From Prochlorococcus sp. AG-412-C21 (GTDB lineage Bacteria > Cyanobacteriota > Cyanobacteriia > PCC-6307 > Cyanobiaceae), in NCBI GenBank assembly GCA_003214975.1, contig QCKZ01000007.1, positions 1 through 45,228 on the forward strand: a stretch of DNA of 45,228 bases. Reading direction: 5' to 3'. Shown piece by piece: positions 1-8,966 of this stretch (positions are counted from its first letter, which is position 1; every line of letters begins with the position of its first letter). The translations under genes and the position numbers were made by a program. The notes beneath the pieces are model-generated. The model had not been told where the DNA came from. It was given only the letters and a program-made list of their open reading frames with translations, and searched no databases.

Positions 1-225
1 CTTAAAGAGGGTATAGATATCTATAAAGTGTTTAAAGAACAAAACTGGGAAAACAAAAAATTTGAAAGTAATTTTAAAAAATTACTTCAAGAATGGGACA
101 GATTTCTTGAAAGTGGACTGTTAGAGAGAAAGGGGAATAGGTTCTTTTTAAGTGATCCAAAAGGTATGGAGCTAAGTAATCAAATTCTTATCTCCATGTT
201 TAAATGGTGGGATGAGATTAATTAA
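1..225 (+). CDS. hemW: HemW-like radical SAM protein, C-terminal fragment
   Basis: The window opens inside this gene. Frame 1 is open from the first base to a TAA at 223-225, giving the last 74 residues. The fragment has the pattern of the HemW/HemN-like C-terminal region: an EGIDI stretch near the start, a helical segment, a Gly-Leu-Leu step, an LSDPKG element and SNQIL before the end. The family are radical SAM proteins related to oxygen-independent coproporphyrinogen III oxidase, and many members act in haem trafficking. The SAM domain is outside the window, so the call rests on the tail only. The last 8 bases overlap the end of convergent panB. Confidence 0.65.
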   Translation, partial: LKEGIDIYKVFKEQNWENKKFESNFKKLLQEWDRFLESGLLERKGNRFFLSDPKGMELSNQILISMFKWWDEIN

Positions 226-991
226 GTCTTTCAGAGGCGACCCATTCTTTTAATTTATCCTTAAATAATTTCTTCCCTTGAATAATCGGTTGGCAAAATG
301 GTGGTTGATCATCATTAAGGCCTAACAAATCTGCTGTAACTCTTACTTGTCCATCACAATAATTTCCTGCACCAATACCTATTGTAGGAATAGTTATATT
401 ATTTTGTATTTCTTTAGCAAGCAACTCAGGAATATGTTCAAGAACTATTGAAAAACATCCTAAATTTTCTAGTATAGAAGCCTCTTTCTTGATTTTTTCT
501 TGGCTTTCTAAGCTCTCTCCTTGTTTTCTTAATCCAAGATTTAAATAACTTTGTGGTGTAAGCCCTAGATGACCCATAACAGGGATTCCCATTCTTATTA
601 ACCTTGAAATAACTTTTTGTATTTCCGGTTCAGCTCCTTCGACCTTTACAGCTTTTGCATAAGTGCTTTGAATAATCTTACCTGCATACTCAACAGCTTT
701 ATCCTCGCCACATTGATAAGTCAAAAAAGGCATATCTGAAACGACTAAAGGTTGTTCCTCAATTTTCTTTTTAAATCCTCTTGAAACAGCATTAGTATGA
801 TAAATTATGTTTTCTAAAGTTAATGGCAATGTCGATTTGTATCCTAAGCAGACCATTGCTAAGGAATCTCCTACTAGGACGACATCAACATTGGCTTGTT
901 CTGCAATTGATCCTGATATGGAGTCCCATGCAGTTAATGCAATTATTTTTTGAGATTTTTCTTTATATTTAACGAGGTCTGAAGGTAACAT
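218..991 (-). CDS. panB: 3-methyl-2-oxobutanoate hydroxymethyltransferase
   Basis: PanB transfers a hydroxymethyl group from methylenetetrahydrofolate to 2-oxoisovalerate, giving ketopantoate, the first committed step of pantothenate and CoA synthesis in the cytosol. The 257-residue protein has the usual family length. The expected acidic residues can be placed: Asp42 (VGDSLAM), Asp86 (VSDMPF), Glu118 (KVEGA) and Glu185 (VLEHIP), matching the family metal and catalytic positions. I start at the ATG ending at 991 (MLPSDL). A TTG at 1018 would add nine residues and intrude on the likely ffs promoter. The gene converges on hemW with an 8-base overlap. Confidence 0.95.
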   Translation of the reverse strand: MLPSDLVKYKEKSQKIIALTAWDSISGSIAEQANVDVVLVGDSLAMVCLGYKSTLPLTLENIIYHTNAVSRGFKKKIEEQPLVVSDMPFLTYQCGEDKAVEYAGKIIQSTYAKAVKVEGAEPEIQKVISRLIRMGIPVMGHLGLTPQSYLNLGLRKQGESLESQEKIKKEASILENLGCFSIVLEHIPELLAKEIQNNITIPTIGIGAGNYCDGQVRVTADLLGLNDDQPPFCQPIIQGKKLFKDKLKEWVASERLN

Positions 992-1025
992 AATTATTTT
1001 AGTATCTTTTTTAATCAAGAATTGC

Positions 1026-1031
1026 TAATAT
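1026..1031 (+). promoter_or_regulatory. Possible -10 box for the SRP RNA gene
   Basis: TAATAT lies 7 nt before the first base of the SRP RNA terminal stem, the spacing expected of a sigma-70 -10 element. No convincing -35 is visible. The element sits in the 46-base gap between the divergent panB start and ffs, so both promoters must share this short stretch. Confidence 0.4.
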
Positions 1032-1037
1032 GTTTTT

Positions 1038-1131
1038 GACTCGGCCTTTCGCGGTTTTAACGCCTAAACCTGGTCAGGACCGGAAGGTAGCAGCCACAAG
1101 GGATGCTTGAGGCAGGCGAGATAACCGAGTC
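1038..1131 (+). ncRNA. ffs: Small signal recognition particle RNA (4.5S-type)
   Basis: The conserved apical domain is visible as GGTCAGGACCGGAAGGTAGC (1072-1091), with the GGAA tetraloop and the asymmetric internal loop that Ffh binds. The ends pair as a closing stem, GACTCGG at 1038-1044 with CCGAGTC at 1125-1131, giving a compact RNA of about 94 nt typical of the small bacterial type without an Alu domain. The RNA assembles with Ffh, encoded at 27731-29155, to deliver nascent membrane proteins to FtsY. A T-rich run follows at once, just before the end of convergent ftsZ. Confidence 0.95.
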
Positions 1132-1146
1132 ACTTTATTTTACCTT

Positions 1147-2262
1147 TTAATCTATATCTTTCTTATTTTGCCGTAATCTCAAAAATTCAGGGATACTAGC
1201 GCCTGATTCTTTGTTGTCGGAAAAATTATATGAGGATTGATTTGATAATCTGTTTTTAATTCTTTGTTGGTTTAAAGGTTGATTTGTTTCAAAACCGGTG
1301 GCAATGACAGTAACTTGTATCTCACCTTCCATTGATTGGTTAACCGCTTGACCAACGATTATATTTGCATCTTTATCTACGACATCACTAATAACATCAC
1401 CAACTGCAGTCACATCATCAAGAGTCATATCTATTCCTCCAGTTATATTTACAAGACAACCTTTTGCTCCATCAATTCTTCCTGCTTCTAGTAAAGGACT
1501 ATTAATCGCAGCTTGAGCAGCCTCCATAGCCCTAGATCGACCAGATCCAATCCCCATTCCAAGAAGTGCTGTTCCAGCTTCTGTCATTACTGATCTAACA
1601 TCAGCAAAGTCAAGATTAACTTCGCCAGGGCGTGTAATTACTTCACTTATACCCTGAACTCCCATTCTTAAAACATCATCAGCATTCCTGAACGCTTCTT
1701 GAATAGAGGCACCTGCAGAAACTTCTTTTAAACGATCATTTGGTATGACAATAAGAGTATCAACATTTTCTGCTAATCTCGCAATTCCTTCTTCTGCTTG
1801 ACGCATTCTCCTTTTGCCTTCGAAAGAAAAAGGTTTAGTTACTATGCCAATAGTTAATGCACCGCTTTGCTTTGCTATTTCAGCAACAACTGGAGCTGCT
1901 CCTGTGCCAGTACCTCCACCCATTCCTGCAGCTATAAATACCAAGTCAGATCCTTCTAGTGATTGTTGAAGCTCCTCTCTAGATTCTTCTGCGGCCTTTT
2001 GACCAATACTTGGATTTCCTCCCGCTCCAAGCCCTCTTGTTAAATTCTGACCTAATTGCACCCTTCGCTCTGCCGAAGATTGTAGTAGTGCTTGTGCATC
2101 AGTATTGAGAACTCGAAATGATACACCTTCTAGATCACTATCAATCATTCTGTTTATAGCATTACTTCCACCACCACCAACGCCAATAACTTCTATTTTG
2201 GCGTTTTGGCTTGGAAGGATTTCTCTCGATTGATCAAAGTTTGGATTGTTACCGAAGCTCAT
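1147..2262 (-). CDS. ftsZ: Cell division protein FtsZ
   Basis: FtsZ is the tubulin-like GTPase that polymerises into the division ring. Visible features are the N-terminal GVGGGGSN nucleotide loop, the tubulin signature GGGTGTG at about residues 115-121, the NLDFADVR synergy loop that completes the GTPase site of the next subunit, and a C-terminal IPEFLRLR peptide (about 357-364) of the kind that docks partners such as ZipN and SepF. I chose the ATG at 2262 (MSFGNN), which has GAG a few bases upstream and gives 371 residues; the ATG at 2298 would add twelve unlikely residues. It is the last gene of the miaB-ddl-ftsQ run, but a gap of about 180 bases leaves room for its own promoter. Confidence 0.97.
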   Translation of the reverse strand: MSFGNNPNFDQSREILPSQNAKIEVIGVGGGGSNAINRMIDSDLEGVSFRVLNTDAQALLQSSAERRVQLGQNLTRGLGAGGNPSIGQKAAEESREELQQSLEGSDLVFIAAGMGGGTGTGAAPVVAEIAKQSGALTIGIVTKPFSFEGKRRMRQAEEGIARLAENVDTLIVIPNDRLKEVSAGASIQEAFRNADDVLRMGVQGISEVITRPGEVNLDFADVRSVMTEAGTALLGMGIGSGRSRAMEAAQAAINSPLLEAGRIDGAKGCLVNITGGIDMTLDDVTAVGDVISDVVDKDANIIVGQAVNQSMEGEIQVTVIATGFETNQPLNQQRIKNRLSNQSSYNFSDNKESGASIPEFLRLRQNKKDID

Positions 2263-2441
2263 CTCTAAATAGGAATCTATTACTAGTATTGGGTGCATTA
2301 TGAACTCACTGAGCTCATCTGTAGGAATTTGTTGAGGAAAGTCCTTAAAATATTTATTTACTAAATATTTTGTTTTACATGCGAAACCCTCATCAACACT
2401 ACAATAATTAAAAAAAATTATTTTAAATCCATTCCCTAATA

Positions 2442-3167
2442 TTAGGGTTTGAACACTTTTATTTTCGGTTTATTTGGATCAGTAAGATCAATATTATCAA
2501 TTTTTTCAGAAAAGTTATTTTTCTTAAATTCATTTTTTAGGGTATTAATTATTTGTAATTGATAGTTGATTAAATTTGGATTAAATCCTAGGAATATTGT
2601 ATTTAAATCTTTTTCTTCAACAGTTAGAAACCCATTTGGTGAAAAAATTATTCTATCTACCTCAATTTTATAGTTCTTGTGGGCAATTAAAATTTCCGAT
2701 AATATTTTTTTGAATTTTTCTTTCCATCCAAAAACTTGTATAGTTAATTTGCTTAAATTTTTATAGTCTGCATTATGTTTATTGATAAAAATTCCATCTT
2801 CATCAATAAAGCCTAATATTTTTTTGTCATTTAATATTCTCTCACCGTAAGCTATTGGAGTTCTTGTATTAACAAGAATTTTTAAACCAAAGGGAAATAT
2901 TTGTCTACTTACCGAAACATTTTTGAGCGATAAATTTTGTTTTAACTCTTTTTCTAAAAACTTAGTTTTAATAAAAATTAACCGGTTTGGAAGTTTTAAA
3001 GATGAATTATTTACCAAATCATTCTGCGAAAAAAATTCACTACCAGAAATTCTAATGTCCTGAATATTTACCTTCTTTAAGGTTTTTAGGCTTATTAAGC
3101 TTGTTGAAAATAAAAATATAATTAGAAATAAAAAGCTTCTATTGTTAAATTTTTTCTGGTTCTTCAC
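2442..3167 (-). CDS. ftsQ: Cell division protein FtsQ/DivIB
   Basis: The 241-residue protein has a basic N terminus, a membrane segment at about residues 11-28, then a POTRA-like domain beginning with [19 protein letters not shown] and a beta-rich FtsQ domain, the usual layout of this bitopic divisome protein. In the family it links early and late division proteins by recruiting FtsB and FtsL. The start codon is GTG at 3167, and its GTGA overlaps the stop of the upstream 136-residue gene, which suggests coupled translation. Placement between ddl and ftsZ is the classical dcw order and supports the call, since FtsQ sequences diverge greatly. Confidence 0.88.
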   Translation of the reverse strand: MKNQKKFNNRSFLFLIIFLFSTSLISLKTLKKVNIQDIRISGSEFFSQNDLVNNSSLKLPNRLIFIKTKFLEKELKQNLSLKNVSVSRQIFPFGLKILVNTRTPIAYGERILNDKKILGFIDEDGIFINKHNADYKNLSKLTIQVFGWKEKFKKILSEILIAHKNYKIEVDRIIFSPNGFLTVEEKDLNTIFLGFNPNLINYQLQIINTLKNEFKKNNFSEKIDNIDLTDPNKPKIKVFKP

Positions 3168-3574
3168 AAATCACATCGAGCTTTTTCCATTAATTGGTTC
3201 ATCCATTCTCTTGCCTGCTCTGCATCTGAAAATGGTACATCCATCTCTTTACCATCACCTACTAATCTCAACCTGCACTTTCCTTGAGATTCACTAGTTA
3301 GAGGAGCTTCTCCTGAAGTTAGTGCCATTAATTCAACTAATTCAAGTTTCTTGATTGTAAAACTATCTTTTTCTTCAAATTTACCAGCTTCAAATGCGCT
3401 CCATTTTAATTCCCCATCTTTTAAGGACGCTGCACCTGAACTATCTAACTTACAAAGTTCAGAACCATTTGCCCAGCTCCTAAAAAGATTTTGCCTTCTT
3501 CTTTCTAACCATCCTAGAGCAGTTAATAAAATGAAGATTAAAAGTAATGGTAACCAAAGAAGTCCATGCAACAT
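3164..3574 (-). CDS. Conserved small membrane protein between ddl and ftsQ
   Basis: I do not recognise a named family. The 136-residue product has one hydrophobic N-terminal segment (about residues 3-20, very Leu-rich) followed by RRR, which predicts an N-out, C-in orientation. A soluble domain of about 110 residues follows, rich in short charged beta-type stretches, with a C-terminal helix (DAEQAREWMNQLMEKA). Three cysteines are present. It begins 10 bases after the ddl stop and overlaps ftsQ by four bases, so it is almost certainly in the same transcript as ddl, ftsQ and possibly ftsZ. By position a role in division or wall synthesis is possible, but nothing in the sequence proves it. Confidence 0.75.
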   Translation of the reverse strand: MLHGLLWLPLLLIFILLTALGWLERRRQNLFRSWANGSELCKLDSSGAASLKDGELKWSAFEAGKFEEKDSFTIKKLELVELMALTSGEAPLTSESQGKCRLRLVGDGKEMDVPFSDAEQAREWMNQLMEKARCDL

Positions 3575-3584
3575 TTGATTTGAA

Positions 3585-4652
3585 TTATAAATCTAGAGAT
3601 ATATCTACCAGTTTAGCCACAAGTTGCTCAATATTTAAACCTGAAGCTTTCCAGAGCATTGGAAACATACTTTTTTTTGTAAAGCCAGGAATTGTATTTA
3701 TTTCATTTAAAAAAATTTTATTTGAAGATTTTTCTAAAAAGAAATCTACCCTTGCAAAACCAAAAATATTTAGCGTTCTACAACTTTGAATAGCAATTTC
3801 TTTAATTTGTTTGGTGATTTTAGAATCTATTTCAGCTGGAATAGTTATCTTATTATTTAGGTTATATTTTGAATTATAATCATACCAGACACTTTCGTAT
3901 TTTACTTCTCCAATCTCTGAGGTTAAGAGTTGTGAATTTCCAATTATTCCGCATTCAATCTCTCTTACCTCTAAACCTTCCTCTACTACAATTCTTGAAT
4001 CTATTCCCCAAGCCTTTTCTAAGGCTTGTGATATTTCTGATTCATTTATAACTTTAGAAATGCCAAGAGATGAACCAGAGTTGGATGGTTTAACAAAAAC
4101 AGGGAAATTTAATTTTTTTATAATCTCTCTAGTTAATTTCTTTTTTACTTCTTGATCATTGAGATCTTCATTTTGAAAAACTAGATAATTAACTTGTGGA
4201 AGTTTAAGATTTGAGAAAATTGTTTTCATTAATATTTTATCCATTCCAAGAGCAGAGCCTATAATTCCACATCCGACCAAAGGTTTTCTAGTAAATTTAA
4301 GTAATCCATGAATTGATCCGTCTTCACCATTGAATCCATGCAGAAGAGGAAACCAAATATCAACATTTTGAAATTCAATTCCGTCTAGGAAGTTAATTTT
4401 TTCTTGATTAAAAACCCCTTGTGTTTTTGTTGTATTGTTTTCAATTTCATTAATAAGGATCTGTTCTGAGATATCACTATCAAGCCAATCTCCATATTTG
4501 TTAATGTAAAAGGCCTTAACCTTAAAGCGCTGTTTATTTATTTTTGAATTAAAGGCTTGAAAAACTGTTTTTGCTGAGGATATTGATACATCATGTTCAT
4601 TGGAACAACCACCAAATATTAGTCCAATACATTTTTTCTTTTTACCCATCAT
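3585..4652 (-). CDS. ddl: D-alanine--D-alanine ligase
   Basis: Ddl joins two D-alanines using ATP to make the dipeptide cap of the peptidoglycan precursor. The 355-residue protein shows the N-terminal GLIFGGCSNEHDVSISSA loop, the ATP-grasp VKPSNSGSSLGI segment around residue 190, and the C-terminal metal-binding stretch ARVDFFLE with LNEINTIPGFT. Length and motif order fit the DdlA/B family. Two adjacent ATGs are possible starts; I use the first (4652). The miaB stop is 10 bases upstream and the next gene starts 10 bases downstream, consistent with one operon. Confidence 0.96.
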   Translation of the reverse strand: MMGKKKKCIGLIFGGCSNEHDVSISSAKTVFQAFNSKINKQRFKVKAFYINKYGDWLDSDISEQILINEIENNTTKTQGVFNQEKINFLDGIEFQNVDIWFPLLHGFNGEDGSIHGLLKFTRKPLVGCGIIGSALGMDKILMKTIFSNLKLPQVNYLVFQNEDLNDQEVKKKLTREIIKKLNFPVFVKPSNSGSSLGISKVINESEISQALEKAWGIDSRIVVEEGLEVREIECGIIGNSQLLTSEIGEVKYESVWYDYNSKYNLNNKITIPAEIDSKITKQIKEIAIQSCRTLNIFGFARVDFFLEKSSNKIFLNEINTIPGFTKKSMFPMLWKASGLNIEQLVAKLVDISLDL

Positions 4653-4662
4653 TTAGAAAAAA

Positions 4663-6057
4663 TTATATGCAAAGTTCACCCGTTAAGGAAAAAGGTCTTG
4701 CTTCGTTGATTCTGACATCTATTTCATCTCCCAATGAAAAATTAAATTTAATGTTTTTGGGAATCTCTACGAAAGTTAATCTATTCGTTCTCGTTCTACC
4801 CATAATTTGTGAGGAATTTTTTGGATTTAAACCCTCGATTAAAACACTTTCAATATTTTTGATATATCTTTGATTTCTGCTCCTAGCAGTTGTCTCGACC
4901 AAAGCATTAATTTCCTGCAATCTAGCTTTTTTAACTTCTTCAGGAATTTGATTAGTCCAGACTGCCGCTGGCGTATTTGGTCTTGGAGAATATGCCGCTG
5001 TATTTACTTGATCAAATCCAATATCTGAGATAAGTTTCAATGTATCTTGATATTGTTGTTCGGTTTCTCCTGGGAAAGCAACTATAGCGTCTGCTGTAAT
5101 TGATGCATCTGGCATTAATGATCTTATATTATCAATGATATTTTTATACTTTTTGATACTATATCCTCTGGACATTTGCTTTAAGATTTCATCATTTCCA
5201 CTTTGGAAAGGGATATGGAAATGTTCACAAACCTTATCTAGTTCATAACAAGCTTGAATCAATCTTTTTGAAAAATATCTTGGATGACTGGTGGCAAATC
5301 TTATTCGACGAATCCCACTAACATCATGAATGAAATATAAAAGATCAGTTAGAGTATTTTCTTTTCTCCCTTCTTTTGTAGTTCCTGGAAGATCTCTCCC
5401 ATAAGCATCAATATTCTGCCCCAAAAGAGTAATTTCTTTAAAATTATCATCAGCTAATTTTTGTATCTCACTTTTTATGGCATTTGGATACCTTGATTGT
5501 TCTTTTCCTCTGACAGAGGGAACTACACAATATGAACATCTTTCATTACATCCATAAATGATATTTACCCATCCACAAATAGAGCTTTCTCTTCTCGCAC
5601 TTGTTATGTCTTCAGAAATAAAGGTTTCCTCAGTAGCAGCAACTTGATTACCTAAATCAACTTTCCACAATAGGTTCTCAAGGTTATTGACATGTTGAGG
5701 ACCCATTACTAGATCAAGTTCTGGCACTCTTCTTAGTAAGGATTCTCCCTCTTGCTGAGCAAGGCAACCTGCAACAACAAGTTTTAAGCTGGGTGTTTTG
5801 TGCTTTCTTTTGGCCTGCCTTCCTAGAAAGCTGTACACTTTTTGTTCCGCATTATCTCTGATTGTGCATGTATTGTATAAGACCAAATCGGCATTTAATT
5901 CATCATCTGCTCTGGTGTATCCCATTTTTTCTAACGTTCCAGCCATTCTCTCAGAATCAGCTTTGTTCATTTGGCAACCAAATGTGGTTATCCAATAACT
6001 GCCAGTAGTTGAATTCTTTCGAATTTTTTTTTCGTCTTGTTTTGTTTTTGTTAGCAC
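4663..6057 (-). CDS. miaB: tRNA-2-methylthio-N6-dimethylallyladenosine synthase
   Basis: MiaB adds a methylthio group to isopentenylated A37 of tRNAs reading codons that start with U. The 464-residue protein has the N-terminal UPF0004 domain with three cluster cysteines (Cys28 in [11 protein letters not shown], Cys64, Cys98), the radical SAM CxxxCxxC motif (Cys170, 174 and 177 in [10 protein letters not shown]) and a C-terminal TRAM domain. All six iron-sulfur ligands are present. The start is GTG at 6057. It lies 72 bases after tRNA-His on the same strand, and ddl follows 10 bases after its stop. Confidence 0.96.
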   Translation of the reverse strand: MLTKTKQDEKKIRKNSTTGSYWITTFGCQMNKADSERMAGTLEKMGYTRADDELNADLVLYNTCTIRDNAEQKVYSFLGRQAKRKHKTPSLKLVVAGCLAQQEGESLLRRVPELDLVMGPQHVNNLENLLWKVDLGNQVAATEETFISEDITSARRESSICGWVNIIYGCNERCSYCVVPSVRGKEQSRYPNAIKSEIQKLADDNFKEITLLGQNIDAYGRDLPGTTKEGRKENTLTDLLYFIHDVSGIRRIRFATSHPRYFSKRLIQACYELDKVCEHFHIPFQSGNDEILKQMSRGYSIKKYKNIIDNIRSLMPDASITADAIVAFPGETEQQYQDTLKLISDIGFDQVNTAAYSPRPNTPAAVWTNQIPEEVKKARLQEINALVETTARSRNQRYIKNIESVLIEGLNPKNSSQIMGRTRTNRLTFVEIPKNIKFNFSLGDEIDVRINEARPFSLTGELCI

Positions 6058-6129
6058 TTTGCTAGGAATTGTTTATGATTCTTTAATTCAAATTTACAAG
6101 TTAAAAAATTTTGCTGCAATTTTTTTGAG

Positions 6130-6202
6130 GGCGAGCGAGGGGATTCGAACCCCCGAATAGCGGCGCCACAAGCCGCTGCCTTAACCACTTGGCGACGCCC
6201 GC
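6130..6202 (-). tRNA. tRNA-His (GTG)
   Basis: The reverse complement folds as a full cloverleaf. The acceptor stem is GCGGGCG with CGCTCGC, the anticodon stem is GCGGC/GCCGC around loop TTGTGGC with anticodon GTG, and the T arm has GGTTCGAATCC. The base before position 1 is G (complement of 6203) and the discriminator is C (complement of 6130), giving the extra G-1:C73 pair that defines tRNA-His. CCA is not encoded. miaB lies downstream on the same strand. Confidence 0.97.
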
Positions 6203-6331
6203 CTCACATTTATAAATTTACCAACTCAAGGGTAATTTTTCATAGTTATTTTGATCTTTTACGGAAATTTGAATTATTTTCTTATTAAGTAAAGTTTTCT
6301 TATGTTTTAAAATAAAAGAAAATTAAAAAAT

Positions 6332-7567
6332 TTGAGTAACTCCGGAAAAGCTGAGGTTCTTATTCCCAGAAGCCTTTGTTTAATAGAAGATTTTGATAGC
6401 CTCAATATTGATTTAGAGGATTTATGTTCAGTTTCCATAAGTTGGGAGGATGGATTTGTTTCTGAGTTAAAGCCTTTAAAAAATAAAGTTACAAAACCAA
6501 AAAATATTTTATTCCCAAGATTTGTTGAAACGCATTCTCATTTTGATAAATCTTTTACATGGGCAGATTTTCCTAACCTGGAATCAAACTATGGAGGAGC
6601 ATTATCAGTAAATCTTGAAGAACATAAAACTAGAACTACAGATAAGGTTCTTGAGAGAGTTGAGAAATCATTAAAACTTGCCATAAAAAATGGATACCGA
6701 GCTATTAGAAGTCATATTGATACATATAAAAGTCAATCAATTGATATTTGGATTGAACTTTTTAAATTACAAAAAAAATTTTCATATGAGTTGACTTTAC
6801 AATTCGTTGCTCTAGCCCCATTGGAATTCTGGGATACTTCTAATGGAGAAGAGTTGGCAAAAATATTTTCCTCTCATGGAGGCATTTTAGGGGGTGTTAT
6901 TGTTCCCCCTTTTAATAAAAAAAATATAAGCAAATTTCTCGCAAAGATGCTTCTTCTAGCGAGTAAATATAAATTAGAAATTGATTTACATATAGATGAA
7001 TCAATTATTGAGCCTGGAGCAGGAATAAAAGTTTTATTAGAGACAATCGAAAATTTAAAAATTAATAGTATTCCGATTACTTGTAGTCATTTGAGTAGTC
7101 TTATTTCTCTAAGTCATAGTGAGATTTTAAATTTAGGAGAAAAAATGGCTGAGAAAAATATTAAGGTTATTGCTTTACCACTAACAAATTTTTGGCTGCT
7201 AAATCGAGACAATAAAACTACCTCATTAAAAAGACCAGTTGCTCCAATAAAGCAATTACAAAAATCACTCGTAGATGTATCTATAGGTAGTGATAACGTT
7301 CAAGATCCTTGGTACCCATTTGGTAATTTTGACCCTTTTTATGTGTTGTCTTGCTCGATACCTATGCTTCAACTAAATCCCTGGGAGAGAATGACTCTAT
7401 CTTCTGTTTTTTTGGCTCCAAGCAGATTATTAAACTTAAAATGGGATGGTTTAATTAAAAAGGGTTGCCCTGCTGACTTTGTGATTTTAGATGCACAAAG
7501 ATGGGCAGATGTTTTTTCGAGCAATATAAAGAGAAAAGTATTTATAAAAGGCGATTTATATTCCTAA
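6332..7567 (+). CDS. CodA-like amidohydrolase (deaminase family)
   Basis: A metal-dependent amidohydrolase of the cytosine deaminase group. Family catalytic positions can be placed: His68 and His70 (ETHSHFDKS), His220 and Glu223 (DLHIDES), His253 (CSHLSS) and Asp321 (GSDNVQDPWYPFG), in the same order as E. coli CodA. The motif after the fifth strand is SDN where CodA has HDD, so the two residues flanking the catalytic Asp differ and the substrate may not be cytosine. There is no ATG near the N terminus; the frame opens after a TAA at 6308 and TTG at 6332 is the best start. A FAD oxidase gene follows after 38 bases, probably in the same transcript. The family call is sure; the substrate is not. 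Confidence 0.85.
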   Translation: MSNSGKAEVLIPRSLCLIEDFDSLNIDLEDLCSVSISWEDGFVSELKPLKNKVTKPKNILFPRFVETHSHFDKSFTWADFPNLESNYGGALSVNLEEHKTRTTDKVLERVEKSLKLAIKNGYRAIRSHIDTYKSQSIDIWIELFKLQKKFSYELTLQFVALAPLEFWDTSNGEELAKIFSSHGGILGGVIVPPFNKKNISKFLAKMLLLASKYKLEIDLHIDESIIEPGAGIKVLLETIENLKINSIPITCSHLSSLISLSHSEILNLGEKMAEKNIKVIALPLTNFWLLNRDNKTTSLKRPVAPIKQLQKSLVDVSIGSDNVQDPWYPFGNFDPFYVLSCSIPMLQLNPWERMTLSSVFLAPSRLLNLKWDGLIKKGCPADFVILDAQRWADVFSSNIKRKVFIKGDLYS

Positions 7568-7605
7568 TCGACTAATTTATATACAAAACATAAAAAATTT
7601 TATTA

Positions 7606-8961
7606 ATGACATCAATTAATCTTAAATTTATAGACAAATTTAGGGAAGTCAAAAACTTAGAGATTATTGAAAGCCAATCCGATGTAAAAAGACTTTCGAA
7701 AGATTTTTATAACTACTCTCCAATCCTTACTAAAAAATTAGACGGATGTATTGCTGATTTGGTTGTAAGACCTAGTGATCATAATGCGGTAGTGAAAGTA
7801 GCCGAAATTTGTTGGGAATTTTCTATCCCTCTTACTTTAAGGGGTTCAGGTACAGGTAATTATGGACAAGCTGTCCCATTGTTTAAAGGCGTTGTAATGC
7901 AGATGAGTGATTTAAATAAGTTAGAAGAATTTGATCCTGATACAGGTTTTGTAAAAGTACAGTCTGGCTGTGTCATGGGAGATTTGAATAAACAATTAGA
8001 GAAATATGGGAGGGAATTAAGGTTGCTTCCTAGTACATGGAAAACCGCCACAATTGGAGGCTTTATTGCAGGTGGATCGGGAGGTATTGGGTCGATCAGG
8101 TGGGGATTTTTAAGAGATCCTGGAAATCTTATAGGTTTAGAGGCAGTGACTATGAATGAAAAACCTGTATCATTAAAATTTGATACTGAAGAATCTGAGC
8201 CTCTAAATCATGCTTATGGTACTAATGGAATAATTACTTCTTTATTACTTGCTACTGATATCAAACGTAAGTGGTATTCAATAGTTATCGACTGTATTGA
8301 ATTTGAAAAAGCAATAGAAATATTAAAAACTCTTACTAGCGCCGCTGTTGATTTGAAACTGGGCGCAATTCTTGAAGAAGAAATTGTAGATCAAATGCCA
8401 ACATGGTTTAAAAGTAAATCTAGAAGTCATAAGATATTAATTCAATCTACTCTTGGAGGAATAAAAACGATAGAGCTGATTTGTAAAAAATTCAAAGTTG
8501 AATCTACCCTTCTTGGGGAAGAAGAAAAACTCGTTAATGGAATTTCTGAAGTCGTATGGAATCATACAACTCTTCATATGAGGTCTAGGGATAAAAATTG
8601 GACATATTTACAGATGCTTTTGCCACTGAATAATGAACTAGAATTAATTAATTTTTTGAGAAAAAAATGGGGTAAAAAAGTTCTTTGGCATTTAGAGGCA
8701 GTTTCTCAGCAAGGATCACCAAGATTAGCGGCTTTGCCAGTATTAAAGTGGAATGGAGTAGAAGAATTAAATGAAATAATGGAAGATTGTAAGAAACTCG
8801 GTGCGTTTATTTTTAATCCTCATGTTTTAACTGTGGAAGGAGGAGGTCTCGGAGTGGTTGACGCAGATCAAGTAAAAGCGAAATTAAAATTTGATCCTAA
8901 AGGGCTATTAAATCCAGGGAAATTAGAGGGTTGGGAAATAAAGGAACAATTTAATATTTAA
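7606..8961 (+). CDS. GlcD-type FAD-binding oxidoreductase
   Basis: The 451-residue protein has a PCMH-type FAD-binding domain: VVRPSDHNAVV (about 53-63), the pyrophosphate loop RGSGTGNYGQAV (79-90) and a second Gly-rich stretch GGFIAGGSGGIG (about 152-163). A C-terminal domain ends in FDPKGLLNPGKLEGWE, a pattern typical of the glycolate oxidase GlcD / D-lactate dehydrogenase superfamily. Such enzymes oxidise 2-hydroxy acids or similar substrates. No iron-sulfur subunit gene is adjacent. The ATG at 7606 is the first in frame. It shares strand and close spacing with the upstream amidohydrolase, which suggests linked metabolism, but the substrate cannot be read from sequence. Confidence 0.85.
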   Translation: MTSINLKFIDKFREVKNLEIIESQSDVKRLSKDFYNYSPILTKKLDGCIADLVVRPSDHNAVVKVAEICWEFSIPLTLRGSGTGNYGQAVPLFKGVVMQMSDLNKLEEFDPDTGFVKVQSGCVMGDLNKQLEKYGRELRLLPSTWKTATIGGFIAGGSGGIGSIRWGFLRDPGNLIGLEAVTMNEKPVSLKFDTEESEPLNHAYGTNGIITSLLLATDIKRKWYSIVIDCIEFEKAIEILKTLTSAAVDLKLGAILEEEIVDQMPTWFKSKSRSHKILIQSTLGGIKTIELICKKFKVESTLLGEEEKLVNGISEVVWNHTTLHMRSRDKNWTYLQMLLPLNNELELINFLRKKWGKKVLWHLEAVSQQGSPRLAALPVLKWNGVEELNEIMEDCKKLGAFIFNPHVLTVEGGGLGVVDADQVKAKLKFDPKGLLNPGKLEGWEIKEQFNI

Positions 8962-8966
8962 CATTG

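Noticed and set aside
992..1018. Longer panB start at TTG 1018
   Set aside because: The ATG at 991 gives the normal family length, and the upstream bases fall in the gap shared with the SRP RNA promoter.
2403..2422. AATAATT/AATTATT hairpin after ftsQ as a terminator
   Set aside because: The stem is all A-T and such structures are expected by chance in this base composition; no strong case can be made.
3547..3789. 80-codon plus-strand ORF antisense to ddl
   Set aside because: It is a shadow frame of ddl with no conserved features, as are the other long antisense frames over recognised genes.
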